From: Micromonospora radicis
GTDB taxonomy: Bacteria; Actinomycetota; Actinomycetes; Mycobacteriales; Micromonosporaceae
Reading direction: 5' to 3'
Length of the DNA stretch: 64,000 nucleotides
Assembly: GCF_003583405.1 (NCBI RefSeq)
Contig: NZ_QXEC01000025.1
Coordinates: 16,692-80,691, forward strand
Numbering within the stretch: position 1 is the stretch's first letter; each line of letters opens with the position of its first letter. The notes beneath the pieces were generated by a model. The model was not told where the DNA came from. It worked only from the letters and a program-made list of their open reading frames with translations, and did not search any database. The translations under genes and the position numbers were made by a program. Shown piece after piece: positions 44,691 through 52,049 of this stretch.

Positions 44691-45704
44691 ATGCGGATGC
44701 TGATGCTGGGCGGGACGGGTTTCGTCGGCGGTGCGGCGGTCGCGCAGGCCGTCCGTCGTGGCTGGAACGTCACCGTGTTCAACCGGGGGCGGCACGGGGC
44801 GCCTCCGGCGGGCGTACGACAACTGCTGGGTGACCGGAGCACCCCCGACGGCCTGGCCTCGCTGGCCGACGGCGAGTGGGACGTCGTCGTCGACACCTGG
44901 GACGGCGCGCCACGGGCGGCCCGGACGACGGCGCAGGCCCTGGCCGGCCGCGTCGGCCACTACGTGTACGTCTCCAGCGGGTCCGTCTACGCCCCGCCGG
45001 TGGCGACCGGCGTGACCGAGCGGGATCCGGTGGTCGACGCCGACCCGGACGCCACCGACGGCGAGTACCCGCAGCTCAAGTCCGGCGCCGAGCGGGCGTT
45101 GCGGGAGACGTTCGGTGACGGCGTACTGCTGGCCCGCGCCGGGTTGATCCTCGGCCCCGGTGAGGACATCGGCCGGTTGCCGTGGTGGCTGCACCGCGTC
45201 GCCCGGGGCGGCGACGTGTTGGCGCCCGGCCCCGCCGACCTGCCGTTGCAGTACGTCGACGTCCGGGACCTCGCCACCTTCCTCCTGGACGCCGGTGCGG
45301 CGTGCCGGAGCGGCCCGGTGAACGTGGTGAGCCGACCGGGACACGCCAGCATCCGGGAGCTGCTCGACGCCTGTCTCGCCGTCACCGGCGCCGACGCCCG
45401 GCTGCACTGGGTCGACCCGCACCGCCTTCTCGGCGCCGGCGTGGTGCCCTGGAACGACCTGCCGATCTGGATCCCGCCGGAGCACGAGTGGCGCTGGATG
45501 CAGCACCTCGACGTCAGCCGCGCGTACGCCGCCGGGCTGACCTGCCGGCCGGTGGCCGACACGGTGGCCGACACCTGGTCCTGGCTGCGGCGGGTCGGCG
45601 CGCCCCCGGACCGGGCGGGCCGCCCGGCCCGGCCGCCGGTCGGCCTGCACCCCGACCGGGAGGCCGCGCTGCTCGCCGCGCTCGGCGCGATCCGGGCCGG
45701 GTGA
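44691..45704 (+). CDS. NAD-dependent epimerase/dehydratase-like SDR protein
   Basis: A 337-residue extended short-chain dehydrogenase. The N-terminal dinucleotide motif is GGTGFVGGAAVAQAVRRG and VTVFNRGRH follows the second strand. The YxxxK position appears as YPQLKSGAE, an extended-SDR form, with VYVSSGSVYAPP upstream. These are features of isoflavone-reductase-like or mRNA-binding-type epimerases (the group with FNRG). The substrate is unknown; a role in sugar metabolism is only suggested by the surroundings. ATG at 44691 is used; ATG at 44679 is possible. The 240-bp leader contains the 44437 palindrome. Confidence 0.8.
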   Translation: MRMLMLGGTGFVGGAAVAQAVRRGWNVTVFNRGRHGAPPAGVRQLLGDRSTPDGLASLADGEWDVVVDTWDGAPRAARTTAQALAGRVGHYVYVSSGSVYAPPVATGVTERDPVVDADPDATDGEYPQLKSGAERALRETFGDGVLLARAGLILGPGEDIGRLPWWLHRVARGGDVLAPGPADLPLQYVDVRDLATFLLDAGAACRSGPVNVVSRPGHASIRELLDACLAVTGADARLHWVDPHRLLGAGVVPWNDLPIWIPPEHEWRWMQHLDVSRAYAAGLTCRPVADTVADTWSWLRRVGAPPDRAGRPARPPVGLHPDREAALLAALGAIRAG

Positions 45705-45774
45705 GGCCCGGACCGGCTCGGGCGCGTGGCGGGTGGGACGCGTGGCGGCGGACGCCCGTGCCCGGTGCCCGGCC

Positions 45775-46752
45775 CTATGAGTGCTGGGGCACCGGCAGGT
45801 CCAGCACCTCGTCGACCACGCGGCGGGGGGTGGGCCGGCCGGGCTGGCCGTACCCGATCCGCATCACCATCTGCGGAGCGCCGAAGCGACCCAGCGACAC
45901 CCGAAGCTGCTCCCGGGCCGTCGGCACCTCGATCGGCTGGGACAACATCGACACCGACAGGCCGGAGTCGGTGGCGGTGAGCAGCACCCGCTGCAACGCC
46001 TGACCGGCGACGACCTGGTCGACGGCGGTGTTACCGGCCGAACCGAGCACCGCGACCAGCGGCTCCGGCTCGAAGTCCCGGCCGGGCGCCCGGTGCAGGC
46101 CGCCGAAACCCCGGGACGGCAGCAGATCCTGCGGCTCGGCCAGCGGCCCACCGGCAGCCGCGGGCACGCCGTCGGGTGCGTCTGCGGGGCGTACCCATGC
46201 CTGCCGTTCGGCCCGGTAGGCGGGATCCCGTTCGAGTACCCGATGCGCGCTGTGCGCGATCTCGGCGAAGGCGTTCACCGCGCTGACCCCGATCAGCAGT
46301 TCCAGCCAGCAGTGCTCGGCGCGGGCCGCGTCGCCCAGCCGCCAACGGGCATCCGCGGGAACCGGGTCCGGCCAGAACGGGGCACGGTTGCTGAACCGGC
46401 GGGGTACGGCCGCGTACAGGCTCTGCTCGGTCGGGGTGGGTCGGCGCGGCACGTCCGGCAGCAGCCGGGCCACCACGTCCGGTTCCGCCGGGTACGGGCG
46501 CAGTCGCACGGTTGCCGGAGCACCCGCCACCGCCAGGGCCAGGCGCAGGTTGAACAGCGCCGCCCCCGCGGCGATCCGGGCCCCCCAGCCACTCGGGTCG
46601 GTCGCCGGCAGCCGGCGGGCCGGGTCGACGAGTACCTCGATCCCACCGTCGCGCAGTCGGAACCGCCACGGCTGGACGTTGTGCAGGGACGGTGCGCGGA
46701 TCGCGTCGGTCGCCGCGGCGCGCAGCTGCTCGGCGGTGTAGCCGGTCTCCAT
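45775..46752 (-). CDS. Acg-family nitroreductase-like FMN protein (copy 1)
   Basis: A 325-residue protein of the Acg (Rv2032) group, a nitroreductase-fold family that retains FMN but lacks ordinary nitroreductase activity in mycobacteria. Seen are APSLHNVQPWRFRL at the N-terminus, the flavin-binding pattern common to the group, then RRFSNRAPF and the C-terminal LSVSMLSQPIEVP and MVMRIGYGQPGRPTPRR. In mycobacteria acg is in the DosR dormancy regulon. A second paralogue at 50868 and DevR/DevS close by support the same regulon here. 46753-46861 upstream holds no recognisable DosR box. Confidence 0.85.
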   Translation of the reverse strand: METGYTAEQLRAAATDAIRAPSLHNVQPWRFRLRDGGIEVLVDPARRLPATDPSGWGARIAAGAALFNLRLALAVAGAPATVRLRPYPAEPDVVARLLPDVPRRPTPTEQSLYAAVPRRFSNRAPFWPDPVPADARWRLGDAARAEHCWLELLIGVSAVNAFAEIAHSAHRVLERDPAYRAERQAWVRPADAPDGVPAAAGGPLAEPQDLLPSRGFGGLHRAPGRDFEPEPLVAVLGSAGNTAVDQVVAGQALQRVLLTATDSGLSVSMLSQPIEVPTAREQLRVSLGRFGAPQMVMRIGYGQPGRPTPRRVVDEVLDLPVPQHS

Positions 46753-46861
46753 GGTCCTGCCCCCTCACCCTCGCCGGTCACACCCACGGTGCCCCGCGAC
46801 CACCCCCGCCCAGCAGGGCCACACGTCCCGAACCCACCCGGCACCCCGTCCCCTCCTCCCT

Positions 46862-46935
46862 CCCCGCGGTGCCTCCCGCCCCGCGTTCCCCGCGGTGCCT
46901 CCCGCCCCGCGTTCCCCGCGGTGCCTCCCGCCCAG
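46862..46935. repeat. 26-bp tandem repeat, about 2.8 copies
   Basis: Units starting CCCCGCGGTGCCTCCCGCCC begin at 46862, 46888 and 46914; the last is partial. Non-coding, between the Acg gene's 5' side and an AT-rich palindrome. Confidence 0.95.
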
Positions 46936-46939
46936 TTTC

Positions 46940-47015
46940 CGTCGATCATGGAGTTTGGGTCACCCTTTAGGTAGCTTATATACCTTTTGTCGCGACCATT
47001 ACTCCATGATCGACG
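46940..47015. repeat. 15-bp inverted repeat around an AT-rich centre
   Basis: CGTCGATCATGGAGT (46940-46954) and its exact complement (47001-47015) enclose 46 bases that are unusually AT-rich, with AGGTA...TACCT as an inner partial palindrome. It resembles the palindromes at 30477 and 63058. 47016-47149 beyond it shows no gene. Confidence 0.9.
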
Positions 47016-47149
47016 GGTCCAGGGGTCAGAGGGTGGTCCGTAGCAACTTGATCTGATCTAACGTGTTGGGGCTGGTCGTCGCGGTGGTGGTGGCCTCGGC
47101 GGCTGCCCCTTCCCCGTTGATCTAGGGCGCGCTACGGGGACGCACTGCG

Positions 47150-47497
47150 TAGGCTCGATTCTCGAGCGATTTCGTCGCCTGTGCGCAGGTCGTGCTCGCG
47201 GCAGTCTGGATGCTGCTGTTCCGCGCGCAGTCGGGCACCTTCTTCCGGCCCGGGTCGCAGCGCTGGGTGATCACAATCGGCGCGGCGATCGGCGCCCTGC
47301 TCACCGTCGGCGTGTTCGTGTTCTTCACGTTCGGGGAGTTCCCGTCGCCCACCGACGGCATGGACACTCTCGGGCTGTGGATGGCCAGCGGGCTGGGCTG
47401 CCTGGTCGGCGCAGCGCTGCTCGGGGTCATGTTCGTGGTGCACCGGCTCGTCGATCGCGCGACGAGCGCGCAGACGGAGCTGGACGGCGTGCTCTGA
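47150..47497 (+). pseudogene. DUF2975-type membrane protein, N-terminus lost
   Basis: The frame reads ACAQVVLAAVWMLLFRAQSG, RRWVITIGAA-type helix VITIGAAIGALLTVGVFVFF and GCLVGAALLGVMFVVHRLVDRA, ending AELDGVL-like TELDGVL. This is the C-terminal two thirds of DUF2975 proteins, which normally have four helices. Similarity extends upstream of the first possible start (GTG 47192) to an in-frame TAG at 47147-47149, so about 50 N-terminal residues are gone. It still overlaps the HTH gene start by TGATG, the usual pairing. Confidence 0.75.
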
Positions 47498-47718
47498 TGG
47501 CCATCGTGGTCGAGATCGACGTGCTTCTCGCGAAGCGGAAGATGTCGGTCGGGGACTTCGCCGACGCAATCGGGCTGAGCCTGGCGAACGTGTCGGTGCT
47601 GAAGAACGGCCGCGCGAAAGCCGTGCGGTTCTCCACACTCAACGCGATCTGCGAGGCGCTCGCCTGCCAGCCCGGTGACGTCCTGCGCTGGGTGCCCGAC
47701 GACGGTGGTGCGCGGTAA
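47497..47718 (+). CDS. Xre-family HTH regulator (YozG-like)
   Basis: A 73-residue Cro/C1-type regulator: IVVEIDVLLAKRKMSVGDFADAIGLSLANVSVLKNGRAKAVRFSTLNAICEALACQPGDVLRW. This is the small YozG-like protein almost always encoded directly after a DUF2975 membrane protein. Here the partner is 5'-truncated, so the regulator may be unneeded or may still be produced from readthrough. The ATG overlaps the previous stop as TGATG. Confidence 0.85.
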   Translation: MAIVVEIDVLLAKRKMSVGDFADAIGLSLANVSVLKNGRAKAVRFSTLNAICEALACQPGDVLRWVPDDGGAR

Positions 47719-47839
47719 GGCCCAGATCTCCACCCGCCCCGCCGTGGGCCGTGGCTGCCATCCAGGCGAACGCGGTGGCCCGCCGCCCGCGGGGGCGGCG
47801 CGAGACGCTTGGCCGGTGGCGACTTCAGGGCTCATGGCT

Positions 47840-48115
47840 GAGGGCATGAGGCGCGGTGCGGGGAGCACAGGGCGCGGTGCGGGGAACGCGAGGCGCAGGG
47901 CAGCGGGGGCGGCGCGGGGCAGGGCGCGCGGCAGGGCGCGGGGTGAGGGCGCGGGGCGCGGGTGAGGGCGCGGGGTGAGGGCGCGGGCAGGGCGCGGGGC
48001 AGGGCGCGGGGTGAGGGCGCGGGGCGCGGGTGCGGGCGGGTGCGAGGGGGTGCGGAGGGCGGCGGAGGGTGTGGGGTTGGGGTTGGGACCTTTGGCCCGT
48101 GCGGTGGGTGGGGGT
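47840..48115 (+). repeat. Low-complexity G-rich region before devR
   Basis: Imperfect iterations of GGCGCGGGG, GCAGGGCGC and GTGAGGGCGC fill about 270 bases, almost all G and C on the plus strand with strong G skew. No coding frame is credible. It lies in the leader of devR and may form G-quadruplexes. Confidence 0.8.
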
Positions 48116-48134
48116 GGGCGGGTAGAAAGGGGAG

Positions 48135-48773
48135 ATGATCCGGGTGTTCCTGCTCGACGACCACGAGGTCGTCCGTCGTGGTCTTGCCGACCTGCTGAGT
48201 GCCAGTGGCGACATCGAGGTGGTCGGTGAGTCCGGCTCCGCTCAGGAGGCGGCCCGCCGGATTCCCGCGCTGCGGCCCGACGTGGCGATCCTCGACGCCC
48301 GGCTGCCTGACGGCAACGGGATCGACGTGTGTCGGGACGTCCGGGCGGTGGACTCCTCGATCAAGGGGCTGATCCTCACCTCGTACGAGGACGACGAGGC
48401 GTTGTTCGCCGCAATCATGGCGGGCGCCTCCGGGTACGTGCTCAAGCAGATCCGGGGCACCGACCTGGTCGACGCGGTGCGGCGGGTGGCGGCCGGGCAG
48501 TCGCTGCTCGATCCGGCGATTACCACCCGGGTGTTGGAACGCATCCGTAGCGGGGTGGAGCAGCCCCGCGAGTTGCAGTCGCTCACCGAGCAGGAACGGC
48601 GGATCTTGGAGTACGTTGCCGAGGGGCTGACCAACCGGGAGATCGCCGGCAAGATGTTCCTGGCGGAGAAGACGGTCAAGAACTACGTCTCCAGCGTGCT
48701 GGCCAAGCTGGGTCTGGAGCGGCGTACCCAGGCGGCGGTGCTCGCCACCCGCCTGCTCGGCAAGACCCACTGA
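48135..48773 (+). CDS. devR: NarL/LuxR-family response regulator, DevR/DosR-like
   Basis: A 212-residue response regulator. Receiver: acidic pocket Asp8-Asp9, phospho-acceptor Asp54 in AILDARLPDGNG, Thr/Ser in LILTSYED, Lys in YVLKQI. C-terminal LuxR-type HTH: LTEQERRILEYVAEGLTNREIAGKMFLAEKTVKNYVSSVLAKLG, closely like mycobacterial DevR/DosR. A dual-GAF kinase gene lies convergently at 49068. It probably activates genes for low oxygen, nitric oxide or redox stress, including the surrounding Acg, universal stress and phosphoketolase genes; that regulon is inferred. Confidence 0.9.
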   Translation: MIRVFLLDDHEVVRRGLADLLSASGDIEVVGESGSAQEAARRIPALRPDVAILDARLPDGNGIDVCRDVRAVDSSIKGLILTSYEDDEALFAAIMAGASGYVLKQIRGTDLVDAVRRVAAGQSLLDPAITTRVLERIRSGVEQPRELQSLTEQERRILEYVAEGLTNREIAGKMFLAEKTVKNYVSSVLAKLGLERRTQAAVLATRLLGKTH

Positions 48774-48945
48774 CCGTCGGCCAGGGGCTGACTGCTGGTC
48801 GGGACTGATCGCTGCCCGCGGTCTATCGCCGGCTGGGCCGTCGCGCCGGCTGGGCCGTCGCCGTGGGCCGGATGGGCGCGCATGCCTGTTGCTTCCCGGC
48901 CTCGCCACACCCGTACCAGCGCCGTTCAAGGTCACGCTCGATGCA

Positions 48946-48986
48946 GGATCGAGTTGCTACGAACCGCTGAGGATGCAACTCGATCC
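48946..48986. terminator. Inverted repeat between devR and devS
   Basis: GGATCGAGTTGC and its exact complement GCAACTCGATCC enclose 17 bases. It sits between convergent genes and may serve as a bidirectional terminator. A diverged extra copy of the right arm (GATCCCGGATCGAG) follows. Confidence 0.7.
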
Positions 48987-49004
48987 CGGATCGAGCACGA
49001 TCTT

Positions 49005-49060
49005 GGTGTCGGGTGTCGGGTGTCGGGTGTCGGGTGTCGGGTGTCGGGTGTCGGGTGTGG
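49005..49060. repeat. 7-bp tandem repeat (GGTGTCG), seven copies
   Basis: Perfect GGTGTCG units from 49005 to 49053, then a variant. It ends eight bases from the devS stop, so it lies in the 3' region of the kinase transcript. Length is likely to vary between strains. Confidence 0.95.
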
Positions 49061-49067
49061 CGAACGA

Positions 49068-50789
49068 TCAGTCGCGCAGCGGGATCGACCAGGACAGTTC
49101 GGTGCCCTGCGGTTCGGCCGGACGTACCTCGAAGGTTCCGCCGTGGCGTTCCGCGCGCTCGCGCAGGTTCACCAGACCACCCCGGGCCTTGGCCGGGTCG
49201 CAGCCGACGCCGTTGTCGGTGACGACGACGGTGACCTGGGCGGCGTCCACGGTCACCGCCACCGACACGGCCGACGCCTCGGCGTGGCGTACCGCGTTGG
49301 AGAGGGCCTCGCGAAGCACGGCGGTGAGATCGGGACGGACCGCGTCGGGGACGGCGCTGTCGATCGGTCCGGTCAGTTCCAGCCGGGGCCGGTAGCCCAG
49401 CGACTCGGCAGCCACTTCGACCGCCTCGGTGATCTCGGTACGCAGCGCCGCACTGACCGGGCTGCGTAGCTCGAAGATGGTCCGGCGGATGTCCTTGATG
49501 GTGGCGTCCAGGTCGTCGACGGCGGCGTTGACCCGCTTGGCCAGTTCGGGACGGCCGGCCAGCGGCACCGCGCTCTGCAACTGCAGGCCGGTGGCGAAGA
49601 GCCGTTGGATGACCACGTCGTGCAGGTCCCGGGCGATCCGCTCGCGGTCTTCGAGGACCACCAGCTGTTCGCGTTCCTCCTGACCGCGGGCGCGTTCCAT
49701 GGCCAGCGCGGCCTGCCCGGCGAAGCTGCCCAGCAGCACCACGTCGTCCTCGGTGGCACCACGGTGGTCGGCGTGATGGGCGATCACCAGCACGCCGTGC
49801 AGGGTGTCGGCGGTGGCCAGCGGGGAGATGACCGCCGGACCGGTGTGCAGTACCGCCGGCCACGGGGCGGCGTGCGCGAGGTCGTCCACCGAGTCGTGCC
49901 GGCCCTGCGTCACCGGACCGGCGAAGCTGGTGTCGGCGGCCGGCAGCACGGTGCCGACCAGCGCCCGGGCCTGGGCGCCGGCGCCGTCGACGACCTCCAC
50001 GGTGAAGTGGTCGGCCAGGTCGTCGTAGAGCAGCACCAGGGCCAGCTCGGCCTCGGCGACCTCCCGGGCGCGGCGGGCCACCAGGGTCAGCGCGTCGGTG
50101 CGGCGTACCTCGCCGAGCAGCAGCGCGGTGATCTCGGCGGTCGCGGAGAGCCACCGTTCCCGCCGGTGGGCCAGCGCGTAGAGCCGGGCGTTCTCGATGG
50201 CCACGCCGGCCGCCGCGGCGAGCGCCACGACGATCTCCTCGTCGTCGTCGGTGAACTGTGCGCCGCCCTGTTTCTCGGCCAGGTAGAGGTTGCCGAAGAC
50301 CTGGTCCCGGATGCGGACCGGCACGCCGAGGAAGGTGTGCATCGGCGGGTGGTGCGGCGGGAAGCCGTAGGAGCGGGGGTGCTGGGTGATGTCCGGCATC
50401 CGCAGCGGCTTCGGCTCGTCGATGAGCAGACCGAGCACGCCCCGACCGTGCGGCAGGTCACCGATCCTGGCGTGCAGCTCGGGGGAGATGCCGTGGGTGA
50501 TGAAGTCGTGCAGCATCCGGTCCGGGCCGACCACGCCGAGCGCGCCGTACCGGGCGCCGGCCAGGTCACAGGCCGACTGCACGATCCGTTGCAGGGTGCT
50601 GCGCAGGTCCAGGTCGGTGCCGATGCCGACGACCGCGTCGAGCAGGGCCCGGAGCCGTTCCCGGCTGGTCACCACCTCGCCGACCCGGTCCAGCATCTCC
50701 TGGAGCAGCTCGTCGAGGTGGACCCGGGACAGCGGGCTCAGCCCGAGCGAGGGTGGCTCGTGCCGGGGGTTCGGTGCGCCGACGGTCAC
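49068..50789 (-). CDS. devS: Dual-GAF sensor histidine kinase, DevS/DosT-like
   Basis: A 573-residue cytoplasmic kinase. Two GAF domains span about 60-200 and 225-370; the first contains YGFPPHHPPMHTFLGVPVR with His146-His147 at the position of the heme ligand of mycobacterial DevS. The kinase core has phospho-acceptor His390 (RIARDLHDVVIQRLF, HisKA_3), LREALSNAVRHAEAS (N box) and VTDNGVGCD (G box). There are no membrane segments. Oxygen, NO or CO sensing through heme is expected from the family. It is encoded convergently with devR, an unusual arrangement for a cognate pair. Confidence 0.88.
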   Translation of the reverse strand: MTVGAPNPRHEPPSLGLSPLSRVHLDELLQEMLDRVGEVVTSRERLRALLDAVVGIGTDLDLRSTLQRIVQSACDLAGARYGALGVVGPDRMLHDFITHGISPELHARIGDLPHGRGVLGLLIDEPKPLRMPDITQHPRSYGFPPHHPPMHTFLGVPVRIRDQVFGNLYLAEKQGGAQFTDDDEEIVVALAAAAGVAIENARLYALAHRRERWLSATAEITALLLGEVRRTDALTLVARRAREVAEAELALVLLYDDLADHFTVEVVDGAGAQARALVGTVLPAADTSFAGPVTQGRHDSVDDLAHAAPWPAVLHTGPAVISPLATADTLHGVLVIAHHADHRGATEDDVVLLGSFAGQAALAMERARGQEEREQLVVLEDRERIARDLHDVVIQRLFATGLQLQSAVPLAGRPELAKRVNAAVDDLDATIKDIRRTIFELRSPVSAALRTEITEAVEVAAESLGYRPRLELTGPIDSAVPDAVRPDLTAVLREALSNAVRHAEASAVSVAVTVDAAQVTVVVTDNGVGCDPAKARGGLVNLRERAERHGGTFEVRPAEPQGTELSWSIPLRD

Positions 50790-50867
50790 CCGGCGATGCT
50801 ATCCGGCGGGCCGCCGGAACGGGTACGCCGTGCGGGAGGGCCGCCGCCGGTACGCCGTACCGGCCGG

Positions 50868-51866
50868 TCAGCCGTCGACCGCGGAGGTGTCCACCACCTG
50901 TTCGCGGGGCAGCCGCGGGGTGTGCGGCGGGCCGGCGTGTTCCGGGTCGGCGACCCCCAGCCGCAGCACCAGGTACGGGTGGCCGAGCCCGGCCAGCACC
51001 TGGCGCAGGATCTGCCGGGTGCCCGCCACCTCCACGACCCCGCTCAGCGGCACCATCGAGACGCCGAGCCGGGTGGCGAGCAGCCACGCCGCCGAGAGCG
51101 CCTCACCGGCCCGCAGCCAGCTGAGCGGTTCGTCGTCGTCGCCGTAGAGCACGCCGTACGACGCGGCCTGGTCGTGACCCGGACCGGCCGGCAGAGCGCC
51201 GGGGCGGCCGAAGTCCCGACCCGGGACGGTGGTCTGCGCGGGCTGGTCCAGCAGCACCTGCGGGGTGAGCCCGGTGCCACCGGCGCGGCTGGTCCAGTAG
51301 TCCAGTTCCGCGCGTAGCGCGGTGTCCTCCGCCTCCACGTTGGCGGCGTGCGAGGCGGCGGCGGCCAACTCCAGAACCTGATCCCGGTCGAGGATCTCCA
51401 GCCGGGCGCCCTCGGCGGTGGTGGCCGCCGCGATCGCGGCGAGGTTGTCGGCGCTGACCGGCTCGTCGCTGACCGGCCGGCGGTCGGTGTGCCGTACCTG
51501 CATGCACTGGACCATCCGCATCGCGTCCGGGTCGACACCGGCGGGTCGCGGGTCGGCCAGTCGGGCGAGCAGCTCGGGCGTACCCGGCTCGGGTAGCCGC
51601 TGGACGTCGGCCGTCCACCCCTCGGCGGCCAGCGCCAGCCGGGCGTGGTGCAGCGCGGCACCGCAGCTGAGCGTGACCAGTTCACCCGACGGGTCGGTGG
51701 CCGCCAGCTGGCGGTCGCGGACCATGCGCAGCTCCAGCGCGTCGGGCAGCACCCGCCAGCGCCACGGCTGGGTGTTGTGCACCGACGGTGCGTGGCCGGC
51801 CATCGCGGCGGCCTCCGCGAGGGCGGTGGTCAACGGGCGGTGGGTAGCCGGCGTCTGGTGGCTCAT
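50868..51866 (-). CDS. Acg-family nitroreductase-like FMN protein (copy 2)
   Basis: A 332-residue paralogue of the gene at 45775, with GHAPSVHNTQPWRWRVLPDALELRMV, the DRRPVSDEPV element, FGRPGALPAG and a C-terminal VSMVPLSGVVEVAGTRQILR and YLVLRLGVADPEH. ATG at 51866; the frame stays open to 54818 only because of base composition and overlaps the opposite-strand ATPase. Its 5' side faces the P-type ATPase gene over 183 bp. GGGTACTTGGGCCC near 51984 and TATGTCCCC near 51893 weakly resemble DosR half-sites. Confidence 0.85.
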   Translation of the reverse strand: MSHQTPATHRPLTTALAEAAAMAGHAPSVHNTQPWRWRVLPDALELRMVRDRQLAATDPSGELVTLSCGAALHHARLALAAEGWTADVQRLPEPGTPELLARLADPRPAGVDPDAMRMVQCMQVRHTDRRPVSDEPVSADNLAAIAAATTAEGARLEILDRDQVLELAAAASHAANVEAEDTALRAELDYWTSRAGGTGLTPQVLLDQPAQTTVPGRDFGRPGALPAGPGHDQAASYGVLYGDDDEPLSWLRAGEALSAAWLLATRLGVSMVPLSGVVEVAGTRQILRQVLAGLGHPYLVLRLGVADPEHAGPPHTPRLPREQVVDTSAVDG

Positions 51867-52049
51867 CGTCACGACCTTTCCGTATGTCCCCATCGTGCCG
51901 CACCTCGGTACGACCGTGGGGCGGTCCAGTTCATCCTGGGCCATCCCACGCCCGCCCGCACGGCCCGCCGGTCCCGCCGACAGGGGTACTTGGGCCCGGA
52001 TTCCCGCGGACCGCCGACGGGATGCCCGAGGGGTTGGGACGATCCGCAG

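Noticed and set aside
49005..49060. CRISPR or operator array
   Set aside because: Head-to-tail 7-bp units without spacers: a simple tandem repeat.
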